DNA of 64,000 nt from Limnomonas spitsbergensis (taxonomy: Eukaryota; Chlorophyta; Chlorophyceae; Chlamydomonadales): the NCBI GenBank assembly GCA_037349105.1, contig JAYJMM010000116.1, forward strand, positions 5,146,001-5,210,000, given 5' to 3'. The notes under the pieces were generated by a model, which had not been told where the DNA came from, made no database searches, and saw nothing but the letters and a program-made list of their open reading frames with translations. The position numbers and the translations under genes were made by a program. Shown here piece after piece: positions 1 through 12,911 of this stretch. Numbering within the stretch: position 1 is the first letter of the stretch; every line of letters begins with the position of its first letter.

Positions 1-1345
1 CGAGTAATTGTCACATTTTTGTGGGATGGCCTCACTGACGCCTTAAGGGCTCTCTGCTTGTGCCTGCATTTATACAATTGTAATTGATCAGGATTGTGAC
101 GGAATCTAGAGCACTGGTTTGCATGCATTGGGATGAAAGGATAAGGTACAAATGAGGCACTGGTTGGTATACATTGGGCTAGGAGGCTGATGCCTCACCC
201 ACAGTCCTGCTCTGCCATGTCAGTGTTTCTATCTTTGGATATGAGGCCGGCATAGGCAGCCACATCAGGCCAGATGGGGATCTAACCTGGACTGGCTTAA
301 GGCTGGCGGCCCAAGCAGACTGGCTGGCCACACCTGGGGTCTTTGATTAGAGACAGGAATGTAACTAACATGTAACTGTGTCACAAAAAGTGAAACATTG
401 ATCCATCTCTGCAGGCGGGCCACCAGGAGCGCAGCCCCACTGATGACAAGGACGCCTGAAGAAGGGCAGGAGGGCAATGCGGTCTCGGACAGCCAGGCAG
501 CAGAGCAGCCGCGACTCAGCCGGGCAGCTGAGCAGCCGCCACTGGCTCTGCAGCTGGCCGCAGTGGTGGCAAGCGAACAAGGGAGCGGTGGGACAGGCGG
601 GGGCGCTCGAAACGAGGAGGTCCGCGCCCATCACTTGACTGGGAGTACACTGCTTGTGGTCCCTCCCGCTTGGGCTGGACCTGCTGCCTTGGACAGAGAG
701 CCGGGGGACCCCCGGGCGTCAGCAGGGTCGTCTGTGGCCTTGGCGAGGCGCCTGATGGGCCCAGGTGGCCCGCAGCTTGTTGCGGTGGGTTCAGGAGGTC
801 TTTCCAGTGACTCCTCCAGGGCGCCGTCCACGCCGTTTTCACGCGAGAGGCTCGAGCGAGTCTACGAAGTCCGGCCGTGAATATGGCCGTTTTCTCACTT
901 AGATTGGGAGGGATGGAGACGGGCGGTGTGCGCCTGCTGGCATGTTTTGGGACTCCGAGGTTTTTGGCTTTGTAAGCTTTGGAAGGAAGAGAAGCGAGGC
1001 TGGCGCTGGCGGGCGGCATTTAGGCATGTGTATGCCAGCTCTGCCTGCAAGAGCCCTTACTTTTTGATGCAGGGGCCTTGTGCAGCAGGTTAATACAGGT
1101 CTGGACTGGATGGTCATTGCTGCTGTCCAGTGGGACGACTAATTCCACGTGGTGGACGCAGTGATGAACTGCCGCAGTGCGTCCAGGTGTGGAATGGATG
1201 TGGGTAGTGCAGTGGAGAGGGTTCAGCCGGTGATGTTTGTGTGAGGAGGGCAGCTGTACCTGCATTGCAGTACGGGTGACCTGCTAGCAGTACTTGTCAA
1301 GCAGGAAAAGTAATATGTTAGTGGTATATGTCCTGCAAAACGGCC

Positions 1346-1404
1346 ATATAGGTGATCTGATTGCCTATATGTGATCTGATTGCCTATAGGTGATCTGATT
1401 GCCT
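1346..1404. repeat. Short tandem repeat, about 19-bp unit
   Basis: The core gtgatctgattgcctata is repeated three times in tandem with small variations, preceded by a partial copy. It lies in a stretch without a recognisable gene. Confidence 0.8.
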
Positions 1405-2704
1405 CTACCTTAGTCATGATGTGACTCAATGGGGGGCGGGGCAAGGTGATTAAGGTTATGATTTACATTCTTTTTTAGTCTGGGCTTTCGTTTTATATCT
1501 TATTTTGATCTCTGGTAAGAATGACTAGATCTGGGAGAGTGAACTCATTAAGTCTCGTGAATAAGTGATGCCAGATTGCCTGTGACTTCCGTGTAATGTT
1601 ATGTGACTAAAAGTGACTGACATGAGGGCCTTATTGAATTGCAGCTGTTCCCTTGCAGTGCTCCCTTTCTGGATTCCAGAGCATGGATATCTGTTCCAAT
1701 TGTGTTGTTCATGCTTCGCCTCTCTCTGATTTACAGACTGTTCCCCTTGGGATGCAAAAATATTTTCTTGGGGCGCCGAAAGGCCAATAACCATGCACCG
1801 TTGCATCTTCTATGACGGGAAGTGGGAAGAACCAGCATTAGCCCCATTCGTGATTTTTTGTCAGCGTTCTGCCTTTTCAGTGGTCCAGTACCAGTACTGG
1901 CGTCTATGGATTTTGTCTTGCTCAGCTAGTGGGGTAAAAATATGCCTAAAGCTGCTTGACAGTGCGGACTGCAACATACGGCTGATCCACTCGTATTCTG
2001 CGCGTCAAATTTACTACTGTATTCCCGCTGTATTCCTGATTAAGTGGTCATATTCATGGACTGTTCAAATCTGTAAAACATAAACCGGGTACCTGTTTAA
2101 GAAACATGTGTGTAACAATGCCGCTCCTTGCAATCTGTATGGGCATTCGAGGCTTATCTTTGGAGACGGATTAGCAACGTTAAGCCTCTGGCCCTACTCA
2201 AAAGACTAGGCCACGTGGCTGTGAAACTACCTGCTTGGGAGAGGAATGCAAAGGAATAGAGCGGGACACGTTTAGGGAGGGGTTGAGACTCTCGTTGGGG
2301 TGATCTAAATGCTGCCTTGAGTACAAGGCTGGTGGGCATAAGTTCTGGGCAGCTGAGCATGTGTCAAGGATATGTCAAGCAGTATATAGCCTAAACTTTA
2401 CCCCCCCCATGCAATCTCGAGACGAGGCATGTTTTACCGGTAGCAGGCTCCTGCGCACGCTTCAGTTGTATGGATCTTGTACCTACAGCACCGACAAACG
2501 ACGAGGTCGTGAAAGGTCATGGGTTTCGCGGCATGCTCGCATCCACACATCATTGACATAGTGTAGTCACCCTTTTTAGTTTCACCGTAAATGTCATCAA
2601 TGTGCGCTACACTGCAGGTTGGCAAATGTTTTCAGGCTGTCATGGCACGCTGCACGTAGGATAGCGATGCAACCAGCATACGCAATCCAGGCAGTATGCA
2701 AGCT

Positions 2705-2870
2705 GCCAGTGATGTTTTTTACAGTCCAGCGGAGCATCACATCTGGTGCATGGGACAGGTGCCTGCATGCTAAGCGTACCATGGGTGACGCATGTGATAA
2801 TTACGGTAGTGAGTATTTTGAGGTCCAGCAGAGCATGAGACTTGCTGCTTGGGACAGATGCTCGCATTCC
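2705..2870 (+). repeat. Two diverged copies of a ~50-bp dispersed motif
   Basis: Two adjacent copies (about 2715-2770 and 2815-2870) share the pattern 'ttgaggtccag / acagtccag ... gagcat ... gcatgggacag'. The same motif recurs at about 12660-12712 and 38455-38510, so this is a low-copy dispersed repeat and not a simple tandem array. No coding content is evident. Confidence 0.6.
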
Positions 2871-4554
2871 TGTCATAGCAGATCATAAACTACCCGTAGG
2901 GGAACAGGATGAAGTATTGGACCCATGCTGCATGCTTTTAGTTTAAACAATTTGCTTCACATCAAAAATTGAAACCTCTCCATGAAATTCTTTGCAACGC
3001 TTCAACACCACTCGCATGCTTGAAATATTTTTAAAAATTTGAACCAGGCCCAGAGGTGTAACGTCATTGACATGCACAAATCTGATGTGCTTGAATGGAC
3101 CTCACCATGTCCACATACTTGACGATTCACAAAAGCATTAGCGCATTTTGCTGGGGTGGTCCTGGGAGCTGGAACAGGCAGTGCTGGCAAGAGCCCATTG
3201 GATACGAAAAACTGCACAATGCCCTCGCTGTTATTCGTATGTTAGACAGAAATACTAAATTTGTCGTCCACCTGTCCTTGGACTGTATGCACAGAACAGG
3301 TTAACGAGGGTCGCATGGACGGATTCAGTTTTCTTTGTACCGCGCCTTGGGCGCTACGACGGCGCATGAGACTGGTGACCACAAATCACAGAAGGCACTT
3401 AAATAAAATGATGGCCCCTCCTGTGATGCCAAAGTGGAGGATCCTGGCATGCCCCATGGCATAGGTTATGTGATGAACTAGGAGCTCAGATGGGCAGATG
3501 CTTCCAGAGCCCAGACAGTGCACTGACTAACCCATGGCACTTAAATCATGATTCATTCCACGTTTTGTATTCTTTCGTTTACAAATAACTACCTACACTG
3601 TGCTACACACACTATCGCTACCTATAATTGCTTGTGGTAGGCGAGCTGCTTCAACCTGGCAGTGGAGGGCAACAGGACTAGCCAGCTCAGCATCTAGTAC
3701 CTGTAAAGGTTCGCCACCCCAAAAACGTGGCACACAATCTGGAACCCTTCAAACGCCTGAAATATGTCAGGTGCTGTGAGGATTTAAGAAAAGACTTGGA
3801 AAAGAGTGTTCAGAATTTCCTTTGAAGTAAGGCATTGAAAAACATAACAAAAACCCTGAATTGAAAACCTCACAGGCTCAACATCAGTGTCCCGTCCATG
3901 GCCCACCGACAAGGAACGGGACAACAAAGTGAGTTGAAAGGGAAAAGGACAAATAGGATTATATTCAGCCCATCGGGGCATCACAATCAATGCGAGGGAC
4001 AGCTGCTTACACACCTCTGAGGGCAGTAAATTAACTGGAGCAGCGACAGAAAAACAGTGCCTCCCATGCTTGGGCCTGCCGCCAGCACACCACCACTGAC
4101 TAGTGGCATCTGAATGAACTCATTCGTGCAGCAGACCTAGTAAAATCGAGACATGGGCACAAGGGACAGGAGTTGAGCACCACCCACACAATTAGGAACG
4201 TGACTCAATAATTGGACATGCTTTTGACCTGACTAGCCGCACATTATTTGGGGGACATACCGACGCCACACACCAGTTGGCCCTTTGGCCAGTGAACAAA
4301 AAATATATCAGAAACAAACTAAGCCTACCTCAACCAACAAACTACCAGATGTCCCAACAAGGATTTTACAGCCAGAAATACAAAAACTGGACTTCCTGCA
4401 TCTATTGCCTGGGCACCGGCGACGAGTCATGCCATGCGTACTATTCACACTATCTATCCACTTAGAGAAGTGGGCATGCCCGGCTGTTCAATTACACCTT
4501 ATGCTTGATGATTTCCCCAATAGTTGCAGCCCATTGAAGATGCTGCACTATTTG

Positions 4555-4890
4555 ATTGATACTGCAGGATGTACTGCTAATCCTGTCACCTGTCCTGCCG
4601 ATACTGCAGGATGTACTGCCAATCCCGCCACCTGTCCTGCCGATACTGCAGGATGTACTGCCAATCCCGCCACCTGTCCTGCCGATACTGCAGGATGTAC
4701 TGCCAATCCTGCCACCTGTCCTGCCAATACTGCAGGATGTACTGCCAATCCTGCCACCTGTCCAGCAAATACTGCAGGATGTACTGCCAATCCGGCCACC
4801 TGTCCAGCAAATACTGCAGGATGTACTGCCAATCCTGCCACCCGTCCAGCTGATACTGCAGGATGTACAGCCAACCCTGTCGGCTGTACT
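4555..4890 (+). repeat. 42-bp minisatellite with a Cys-rich 14-codon reading
   Basis: About eight units of a 42-bp repeat beginning gatactgcaggatgtactg. Because 42 is a multiple of three, the plus strand stays open and reads as the 14-residue unit DTAGCTANPATCPA; other frames on both strands are open too. The plus reading frame runs to a stop at 5020-5022, so it would converge tail to tail with the phosphodiesterase gene, whose stop is at 5023-5025. The first ATG of that frame is near 4428. I treat this as a minisatellite that may or may not be translated. Confidence 0.75.
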
Positions 4891-5022
4891 GTTGATCCTG
4901 ACACCTGCCCTGTCAATATGGCTGCCCGTACCGCTGCCACCGTCAGCATTGCAATCTGTACTGCCGGTATCGTTGCTGTACTCCCAATAATGCCAATAAT
5001 GCCACCTGCACAGCCTCATTGA

Positions 5023-8000
5023 TTACTCCTGGCTGTTCTGGTTTCTCCGCGTCTCGATCGCCACCCACATGCTATGATTACTGCGGACCTGCTGCAACAG
5101 GGGCGAGACAGAAGGCAGGGCCGCCACCAGCGCGGTGAACACGGGCAGCACGATGACGTTGAAAAACTGCGGCCGCAAATGTGCGCAGGAGCAGATTGAG
5201 GCAGCAGCAGGCAGGCGGCGGTTAGAGTGTGGACGAATGACTGCGGTTCCCGAGTACCTTCAAAGGCATTTAAGTTTAAAGAAAGCGATATGGTAAGGTT
5301 CCATCGAGATCTAAGAAGAATCTGAGCAGGCCGCCAGTAAATATGGTATCCCACATTATTGAGCATGTTATATGTTACACACAACAGCCACGATGATGCG
5401 TAACTTTTGCATGCCCACTAGAACAGCTAACAACAGCTTGCCCCTGCTGGCTCATGGCCGCTTACCCCGGGTTGGCTCTTCGTAATGCCCCCAGTGACCC
5501 TGTCCATGAGCGGGGACACGGGGTAGCTGCGCGTCTTCTCCATATCCCCTTGGCGGAACATCTGCCCAGATGAGGGTACAGGTTAAAGGGTTTTGAGGTG
5601 GCAGTGGGGTGTTGGTGAGGTCATGGGCTCATTAGAGGTTTCAGGGTTCAGGGTTGAGATCAGACTGCCACAGATTCATGGTTTTGAACGTAGAAGTCTT
5701 TCAAGCCACTGATGTGGAGGCAGGGGGCGCTTTGATGGCTGACGGCGCAAAGTGAAGGTCAGAGGTTTGCTCCACACTTTCAGGGGAGCCAGCATCCCCA
5801 CCTTCACGTTTGAGGCTCTCCTACAGCCTTTTTGCAACCCTAACAATATCCTGGCCTCATACTCACAAATAAGCGCCCCCCAGCCCCCCTTCTGTACCTC
5901 CTCTTCCAACATCTAATGCCACTGTGCGCTCGAGCGCCCACCCAGCCCCTCTCCCCCACACACCTTCCATCTCCTTCATCCATTTATAACTCCAGCCTTC
6001 CTCAAACCTCACCCCACACAACTCTTCCAGCACAACCACACCAGCCCCCCCTATCCTCCTCCTCCTCCTGCTCCTTCATTTACTCCGCACTCCAGACTCC
6101 CTTCAGCACCACCCACACAACTCCTCCAGCACAACCACACCAGCCCCCCATGTCCACCTCCTCCTCCTGCTCCTTTATCCACTCCGCACTCCCTTCAGCA
6201 CCACCCCAAAAAATCCTCCTCCAGCTTCGTACTCCAGCCCCCCTCTGCCCCCCCCCTACGCACCTCTTCCTCCAGCCCCCCATCAGCCTCCTTTACGCAC
6301 CTCCTCCTCCAGCCCCCCATCAGCCCCCCCTACGCACCTCCTCCTCCAGCTCCCTGACCCACTTGCAGTGCACCTTCTCTGCACTCGCCAGGTGCCCCAG
6401 GTCTGCACACTTCATCGCCATCTGCATCACAGACGTGTGTTCAGGGTTCAGGGTACAGGGCAAAGGGAAGTGTGGTCACGGTGAAGGGAGCATGATACAT
6501 GGAAGTGTGATCAGAGGGGGGAATGTGGTGAGTGTAAGCGTGATGGGCGTGGGGAAAGCGATCTAAATTAATGCGGCGAGTGAGAATAAATGGATCAGGG
6601 GATCCATGCTCGAATTATTTTAGAACCTCTTTTATAACCCGCACCGTCAACCAGGCTCCCTTTGGAGCCCAATATTCTGGCCTGTTTGGAAAAGGCCTTG
6701 ACAGGCCCTCTTCGCCCTGGCCATGCTTTGTTTTGTGAAGGCCTCGCCAGGCTTTATTGCCCTGGCCATGTTCTGCTCTGAAAAGACCTTGCCAGGCCTT
6801 CATCGCTACATCTTGTCAAGGTATGATTTTCAGGTCCAAAGAGGAATTTATGTGGCTTGCCCTGATCCTCGAGCGCCCTGCATTTGTATGTTCCTTCACC
6901 TCCACAAGTCCGCTCCTCACCTTCCAGCACAGCATGCGCAGCTCGTCGTCCAGGAAGAAGACGGAGGCAAGCTGAGGGAGCGGTGGGGGTTCAAACGTCC
7001 CCCCGCCGGTAGCTCTAGGCGTAGACTGTTGAGAGTTGGAGGTCCTGCTTGGAGGGGGGGAAGCATCATCAGGTGGGAGCTGCCCAGAGAAGAAAAGAGG
7101 ATGGGGGGACGGAGATAGTATTGAGCAAATCAAGAATCCAGATTCCACACCTTCAGTTTTTGTCCTTGCGAGGACCTGAAAAGCCTACCTGGGATCCTAC
7201 TGCTATCAGGAGTCGACCATGAGTCAGCCCCCTTTCCTGCCTAGCTCAGGGTTTAGGGTGAAGTACCGTACTGAGGCTTCCCCGCCAGTGCCTGGACCCT
7301 TATAAACCCACCTCTGCTCCTCGGTGACGATGGGGACTGTTATATTAGCTTGGATTGATATCTCTGATAGCTTTTACATACCGGCACAAGAACCTATCAG
7401 ATCAAGGGTGTCTATATACTCTTCATATTGCAGTGCTGAAAGGCAGCCTCCTCACCCCAGCCTCACCCCGGCCTCACCTGCAGGACATCTGTGGCACTCC
7501 CACCAGGCTGCTGCAGCTCTTGACCGAGAAAGAGTCCGCTTCCCGTGTCTGGACCCTGATGCCGCGGTGCCCACAGTGCCCAGCCATGCCGTGGCTGCCT
7601 GTCGACACCCTCGCCTGCTCATCCAAAGTCGCAGTGGCGCCTAGCCAGGCGCTGCTGATCGGCGCGGCACCGTAGGCGCTAATTTGCCGCGTGCGCGCGT
7701 GGTTCCTGTTGGCCACGCGGTGCAGCGCCGTGTTCCTCTGGCGGTTGACACCCGACCGGGAGGAGGCAAGGTGGCCGGAGGAGGGCTGCGGGGAGCTGAG
7801 CGTTTGGTGCAGCTGTTGCAGGCGGGCCGGTGTGGGTGCGCTGGGGTCAGACGGCGCTGCCAAGCTGCTCAGCTTGGCCTTGAACTGTGTTACCGTCGTG
7901 AAGTGCTGCTTCATGTCCGTGCTGAGGACCATGTCGATGATGAGGTTACGTAGGACGTCTCGGACCTGCAGGCGGTACATCCAATGGGCGGTACATCCGG

Positions 8001-11000
8001 CAGAAGATGTCAGAGGCAAGGGCCCAGTTAGGGACGAAGTCGATTGATGAGCTAGGCAACCAAGCTGCCATGTGACAAAGCCCGAGTTAAATAAAGCAGG
8101 ACTTGGCTGAGGTAGGTGGCTAGCCATTCAACACAGGGTAACAGGGGTCTAACAATTATAATGGATGTACTGGTACCGTAGTCATTAAATTAATTTGGGC
8201 CTTTGCGCATCCCCCCCATAAAGTACAATTATTGTACGACTTTTTAACTCAGCGTGCAGGACACAACTAATTTTGAAGTCATTCGCGCAGCGTTAAGGGA
8301 ACCTGGCGTACCCGTACTGGCCCACTCGCGGGTCAGCAAATTTTTGTTTCCAACAGACGCGAAATTAGCGTCCCCCCCAAATTCATGACAACTCCATGCT
8401 AGGTGCGCTTCACTACCTATACACCCATTGGGTGCACCAGGAGGCCCCAGCTGGCACCCTGTCCATTTCAAATTTGAATTATCCGCCTTGCATGCCCACC
8501 ATCCCCACACTTCTGTTTCCAGATGACTCACTTGATCTGAGCTTCCAACTTCAAATGTAATAGTGATGTACTAATAGGGCACATGCCTCTTGAGATGCAC
8601 CCTGCTGGACATGAGGTCATGAGCCCTACCCCCATGATCCATTCTTCCCGGTTTCTAGTAAAACATTCCGGTCCAACCCTAAACCCTAAACAACGCACCC
8701 TCCGTTTCATGTGCGACACAAAGTTGTTTCCCGGCTTCCTCAACATGGTGAAGGCGGCGGCCGAGTGATGGTTCTCCATAGGGGAGAGATCGTTGTACAA
8801 GATCTGCACCGGTGCAGGGATCCAGGTTCAGGTTGATTAAGATGGCGAATGAAGCGGCAAAGTGGCGCTTCTCCATAGGGGAGAGACCGCTGTACAATAC
8901 CTGGGATTGAGGGCTGAGGGTTCAGGGCCTAGTCAGCAGGTAGGAGAAGGTTTTAACTGGATAGCCGTCGAGAGGTTAAAACGATGAAAAGTCAGGTTGC
9001 ATTAGGATGCTTATCAGGTTAAAGGTGGCTCTACACTTGTTCACATAATGCAACAGTGGGTACAGGGGCCGGAGGAGGCTGACCTGATAATACCAGACCT
9101 TCATCGGGGGACAGGCCTATTCAATCATTTCCAGTTGGCTTTTGAGGAACGGCAGGCGCCAAGAGGCACAGCACTGAGAATCTCTGTGGCAGTACTTTGT
9201 GCCCAGAGGAAGGAAAACAAGTGTACAGCAGAAGCAGAGTGAATTGATTAATCCTGAAACCTAAACTGGGCGGGATCCATGGCCGGGTGGGGTGTTACGT
9301 ACCGCCAGCGGGTCCTCATCCTGAATGAGGAACGCGTTGGACACCCCTCGGTGGTCATAGTCGTGGATGATAGCAGAGAGGTACATTGCCAGCAGCGTCA
9401 GGGCATCCTGTGTGCAAACAAGGTATGCATGTTCACATAAGTGTGATCTGAAGTCCCGCGGTGGTCATAGTCATGGGAGGTCGCCGAGCGTTACATGGCC
9501 AGCAGTGTCAGGGCATCCTGCAGACAGGCAATACAATGCCTGGGGGCGGCATGGGATGGCACGTGCCCGTCTTTTCCCAGTTTCTCTCGCTCGCATTGCC
9601 TGGCCTTTGAAAACAGGTCAGCTGGGTGGACAAGAAGCTAGCTTTCCTGCAAGAACACAGACGTGGAGCCAAACAGAAGCTTGGTTCACCTTACTTAAAG
9701 CCGCAGGGACACGGTGAAAGTAGTCATGAAGACGGCACGGGCGTTGCTTTGGCCTCAAGCAGCAACGATCTCCTAACTACCATGCCCCAATCGAGAGGAG
9801 TACCAATGTTGTCATCATTAGAACACAGCTTATGTTTTGATGTTTCCCTTCAACTCGGCTGTCTTTGTGCCAGCCCTCACCTGGACACTGATGCTTAAGT
9901 CCTGTTGATTGCCACCCATGGACAACCTAGAGGGCTGGCGCTGATGGACTGAACCAGACGCTGCGCAGGCAAGGGGGGGGGGAGGAGGTTTAAAGAATAA
10001 GTATGGCCCATACACCTAGAGGGCTGGTGCTGATGGACTGAACCAGACGCTGCGCAGGCAAGGGGGGGGGGAGGAGGTTTAAAGAATAAGTATGGCCCAT
10101 ACACCTAGAGGGCTGGCGCTGATGGACTGAACCGGACGTACTGGACGCTGCGCAGGCAAAGGGGAGGGGGCAAGGGTTTAATGATCGGTGTGGACAGCAA
10201 ACCCTCAACCTGACTTAATCTTTCAATCCAGGATACTTGGTGGGTGCTTGCACACTTGATTATGCCACAATTGATCTGAAATCGTGGAAATGTCTTGCCC
10301 TGTCTGCTGTGCCCGTCATGACCTGAATATCAGAGTATCTAGATTAGCTTGGTCTAAGCCCCCTAGTTTGAACCACTGGCTAGGGCTGAGGCGATTTTGA
10401 GGCGATAGATGACTGTCTGGCTGTATCATCCCAGTGCAAGCACTCGTACTTAACTTCTTGGTATATGCACAGATACTGGAACACACGCTCTGGGCCCCGA
10501 AATAGAGGTGCTTGTACCAGTACTAAATTTGACAGCACCCGAACTCATACTTCAGTGCCAGTGTCCCGGAGCAGCGGGACACGTTAACAAATCCACCATG
10601 TCCAGCTCAAATGCTGCCGTGAGGGCAGTCACGTCCTGTCTGGGACTCTGGGGTTGTGAAGCTACAACCTGGCAACCCCACCCACCCATTAGGTTGAAGC
10701 AGCTGCTTTGGGGCCCGTGCTGCGCGTCTGCCTCCTTTCCGCGAGCCAGCGTGGCGAGGAGGCCGCCCCGTGTGATGATGACATGCAGGTTGCGCAGCAC
10801 ATCCGCCGCATGGATCCTGAGGGCAGCACATGGAGTGTGGGGTGAACATGAGCAAAAAGGCATTGAATCCTGTGGGGAGGGCCTGATCCTGGACCCCCAA
10901 TTAACCTATCTCCGCCTATTCCACCGGCGTCAACCTAGCCATCCACCGGTCAATGCAAGACTTGACCCTCAACATGAAAGCCACGCCAAGTGTAATCTTA

Positions 11001-11389
11001 TCATACCGTATTGAGACATAAATGTTGAGGTCCTTCTCCAAAACAGCCCTCTAAAATAATATTTTAAAGGGCTTGCGTTTTGGGTCAACACAGATCTTTG
11101 GGGTTTCAGGTTTGAGGTCTCGCTAGTTTGTTTCAGGATTGCTCTGCCTCAGGCAGATATTTGAAAACAGGGATCCCCACCTGGAGTGGTAGGGGTTGTT
11201 GCGGTAGCCGTTCTCGATACTGATCAAAAAGCTGGCCAGCTTGTGTTCGTCCAGCTTGAGGCACGAGATGATGCCGCCGCGCTTCAGCAGCGCAAACGCG
11301 AGCGTGGAGAGCGGCCGGTGATCAGTCACCTTGTCCAATTCGAAAGTGTCAAATGTCCAGCTGTCGCTTCTCTGCAGCATGCTCAGGAC
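5023..11389 (-). CDS. 3',5'-cyclic nucleotide phosphodiesterase, catalytic exons
   Basis: Hydrolyses cAMP and/or cGMP (PDEase class I). Exons read from high to low coordinates: 11389-11181, 10816 to about 10595, 9407-9303, 8803-8699, 7965 to about 7475, 7079-6921, 6421-6338, 5561-5466, 5166-5023 (TAA stop). Most junctions join in phase: NPYHS plus RIHAADVL; DEDPLA plus ILYND; KRR plus VRDV; ELEEE plus MFRQGDMEK; SQPG plus FFNVIV. The full metal-binding set is visible: YHSRIHAADV, the class signature HDYDHRGVSN, STDMKQH, KCADLGHL, and the nucleotide-binding glutamine in KSQPGFF. The 3' ends of the 10816 and 7965 exons are not fixed. The 7965 exon reads through a long non-conserved loop of about 120 residues. 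Substrate preference cannot be told from this sequence. N-terminal exons lie upstream (next entries). Confidence 0.93.
8830..8898 (-). pseudogene. Decayed duplicate of the YND...ENHH phosphodiesterase exon
   Basis: Just upstream in gene order of the exon at 8803-8699 is a second copy with its own acceptor (tcccag). It reads VLYSGLSPMEKRHFAASF against ILYNDLSPMENHHSAAAF in the good exon. The conserved ENHH has become EKRH and YND has become YSG, and I see no proper donor before the next exon. It is best read as a tandem exon duplication of about 95 bp that is losing function, although a mutually exclusive alternative exon is not excluded. Confidence 0.8.
9455..9517 (-). pseudogene. Decayed duplicate of the HDYDH phosphodiesterase exon
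   Basis: About 110 bp upstream in gene order of the exon at 9407-9303 lies a partial copy with an acceptor-like ctgcag. It reads DALTLLAM followed by a TAA (complement of 9491-9493), and then recovers SHDYDHRG in the same frame. The middle of the exon is shortened. The stop shows it cannot replace the intact exon. This is the second tandem exon duplication in the gene with the decayed copy on the 5' side. Confidence 0.85.
9925..10150. repeat. 89-bp tandem repeat inside a phosphodiesterase intron
   Basis: Copies of the block beginning acctagagggctgg start at 9925, 10014 and 10103, so the period is 89 bp. Each of the first two units contains a run of nine or ten G followed by gaggaggtttaaag; the third is shorter and diverged. 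The array lies between the phosphodiesterase exons at 9407 and 10816, in the intron. Confidence 0.9.
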
Positions 11390-11795
11390 CTATAAGGCCC
11401 CCAGGGAAGCACATCCAAAACCTCCTTTTAAAAATTACAGTTGATTTGTAACATTAACTCGTTTTGGGATGCAAGGCTTTCACCAGGGGGGGCCATGGCT
11501 TACATCTTCTTAGTAATTTTTAGCTGAAGTCTGTACGAGGTAGTTTACGAGTGTGAAAAAAGTGCACTCCAATTTGTGGAGGCATGTAAGACGAGCTGTG
11601 GGAGGAAGTCACAAACGAGTTTTCAGCTTCGAGGGATAAAGAGAGCATGGTGACAAGTTGCAAGGCTGTGTATGTTTGTTTGTGTGTGTGTGTGTGTGTG
11701 CATTTGCTCGTGTCAATTGTTTCTTAACAATGCGCCCGTCCACCCAAGAAAAAACGAACTGCGCAACAAGCTCAGCGACACCCACTGTTACCCAC

Positions 11796-12629
11796 CGGAT
11801 CCGAAACCGGCCTCAACAGCGCTGCCATCGCCCCGGATTGCGCCCCCGGGTCCACACCGCTGCCATCGGCCGCATCAGCCACATCAGCCACCCTCTTTGC
11901 TCTCTCCGGCGACCACAGGGGCCCTGAATCCACATTGCCCAACACCAGTGAGGAGCCGGCGCCCCTGGCAGCGATTAGAGATCCGCGGGAGGAGCCTGCA
12001 GAGCTGCCTGCTATCACGTCCATGTGCTGTAAAGGGCTGGTCGCTTCCGCGTCCCCGCTGTCGGCAGGCGTGCCATGCTGAGAGAAAATTCCGTCGCTAG
12101 GCTCAGCGATTTTCAGGATCAGAGAGGAGCGGCGGCGGCCCGTCGTGGCAGCTTCTTTCTCCGCGGCAGCCGCCGCGGCCCCTGCAGCAGAGCCATGCGC
12201 CGGGTGGCAGGCTCGGGAGATGGCGGGGAAGGCGACGCGCACAGGTGGTTGCAGCTGCAGCTGAGGCCGCGGGACTTGAAAAGAGCCGCCGGGGGGACAA
12301 ACATAAGAATCCGGGACAAGCCTGGGCATGTCGTCACAGTAGGGGCCAGGGCGCCCGGCTACGAGACCGGGGAAGCTGCGCGATATAGCAGGTATCCCAC
12401 TGGGGAGGAGGTAGGATCCTTGGCTGCCAGCCACCTCAAGCGGGCTTTCAGCAAGCCCGTGGGCCACGTCCCGGCCACAGGCTGCCGACTGCATGCTGGC
12501 CAGGCTGGGCGCAGATGATGTCGTGGACCGAGTGTCGTTGTACTCGCGGGGGAAGCGCTCAGAGGAGGGGTTGAAGCAGCTCAGAAGGCTCCATCGCCGG
12601 GGGCGGCCCGACTGCGTGCGGGTGGGCAT
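11796..12629 (-). CDS. Phosphodiesterase N-terminal exon, low complexity
   Basis: An open exon of about 278 codons ends at a donor (gtgggt) in phase 0 and joins the first catalytic exon: LLRPVSDP then VLSMLQRSDSWTFDTF. The sequence is rich in Ser, Pro, Ala and Arg with a poly-Ala stretch, typical of a disordered region ahead of an algal PDE domain. An ATG lies at 12629, and in this frame a TAA lies 7 bases 5' of it. So the protein may start here, or an exon boundary may lie close to this point. No domain is recognisable. Confidence 0.75.
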
Positions 12630-12911
12630 GAGATCTTAGGTTCCTGTGGTGAGTTTCAACCCCAGCGTAGCATCAGATTCGATGCATGGGACAGGTGTCC
12701 GCAAATATTTGGGCACACATCCCCGTGTGAAGGGTCCAGGGATGCGGAGAATTTTGAACATCGGCTTGGAGGGAACCAAATTTTTAATGTGTGCTCTGTA
12801 GACATAGACATATTCTTTAAACTCAGACTAGACTGGTCTGACTGTACCCAGGGCCTCCGGCCGGAGTGTAGCTGACAAGTAGCTGAGCCACAGATAAAAC
12901 CACCCACGCAC

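Larger units (their letters stand above)
1..4280. other. No supported gene; dispersed repeat fragments
   Basis: I see no convincing exon chain here. A GC-rich block at about 420-880 is open on both strands (160 codons on plus, longer on minus), but it is low in complexity and matches no family I know. Around 250-340 there is a diverged copy of the dispersed family that is abundant at 41-56 kb (the 'ctggccacacctgggg' segment). The stretch 3050-3074 is identical over 25 bases to 39304-39328. The rest shows only short, scattered reading frames on both strands. Confidence 0.5.

Noticed and set aside
398..1019. Coding region in the GC-rich block near the left end
   Set aside because: Both strands are open and low in complexity, with no family match and no exon partners.
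4285..5022. A 245-residue Cys-rich protein
   Set aside because: The frame has no ATG at its start, and most of it is the 42-bp minisatellite; kept only as a repeat.
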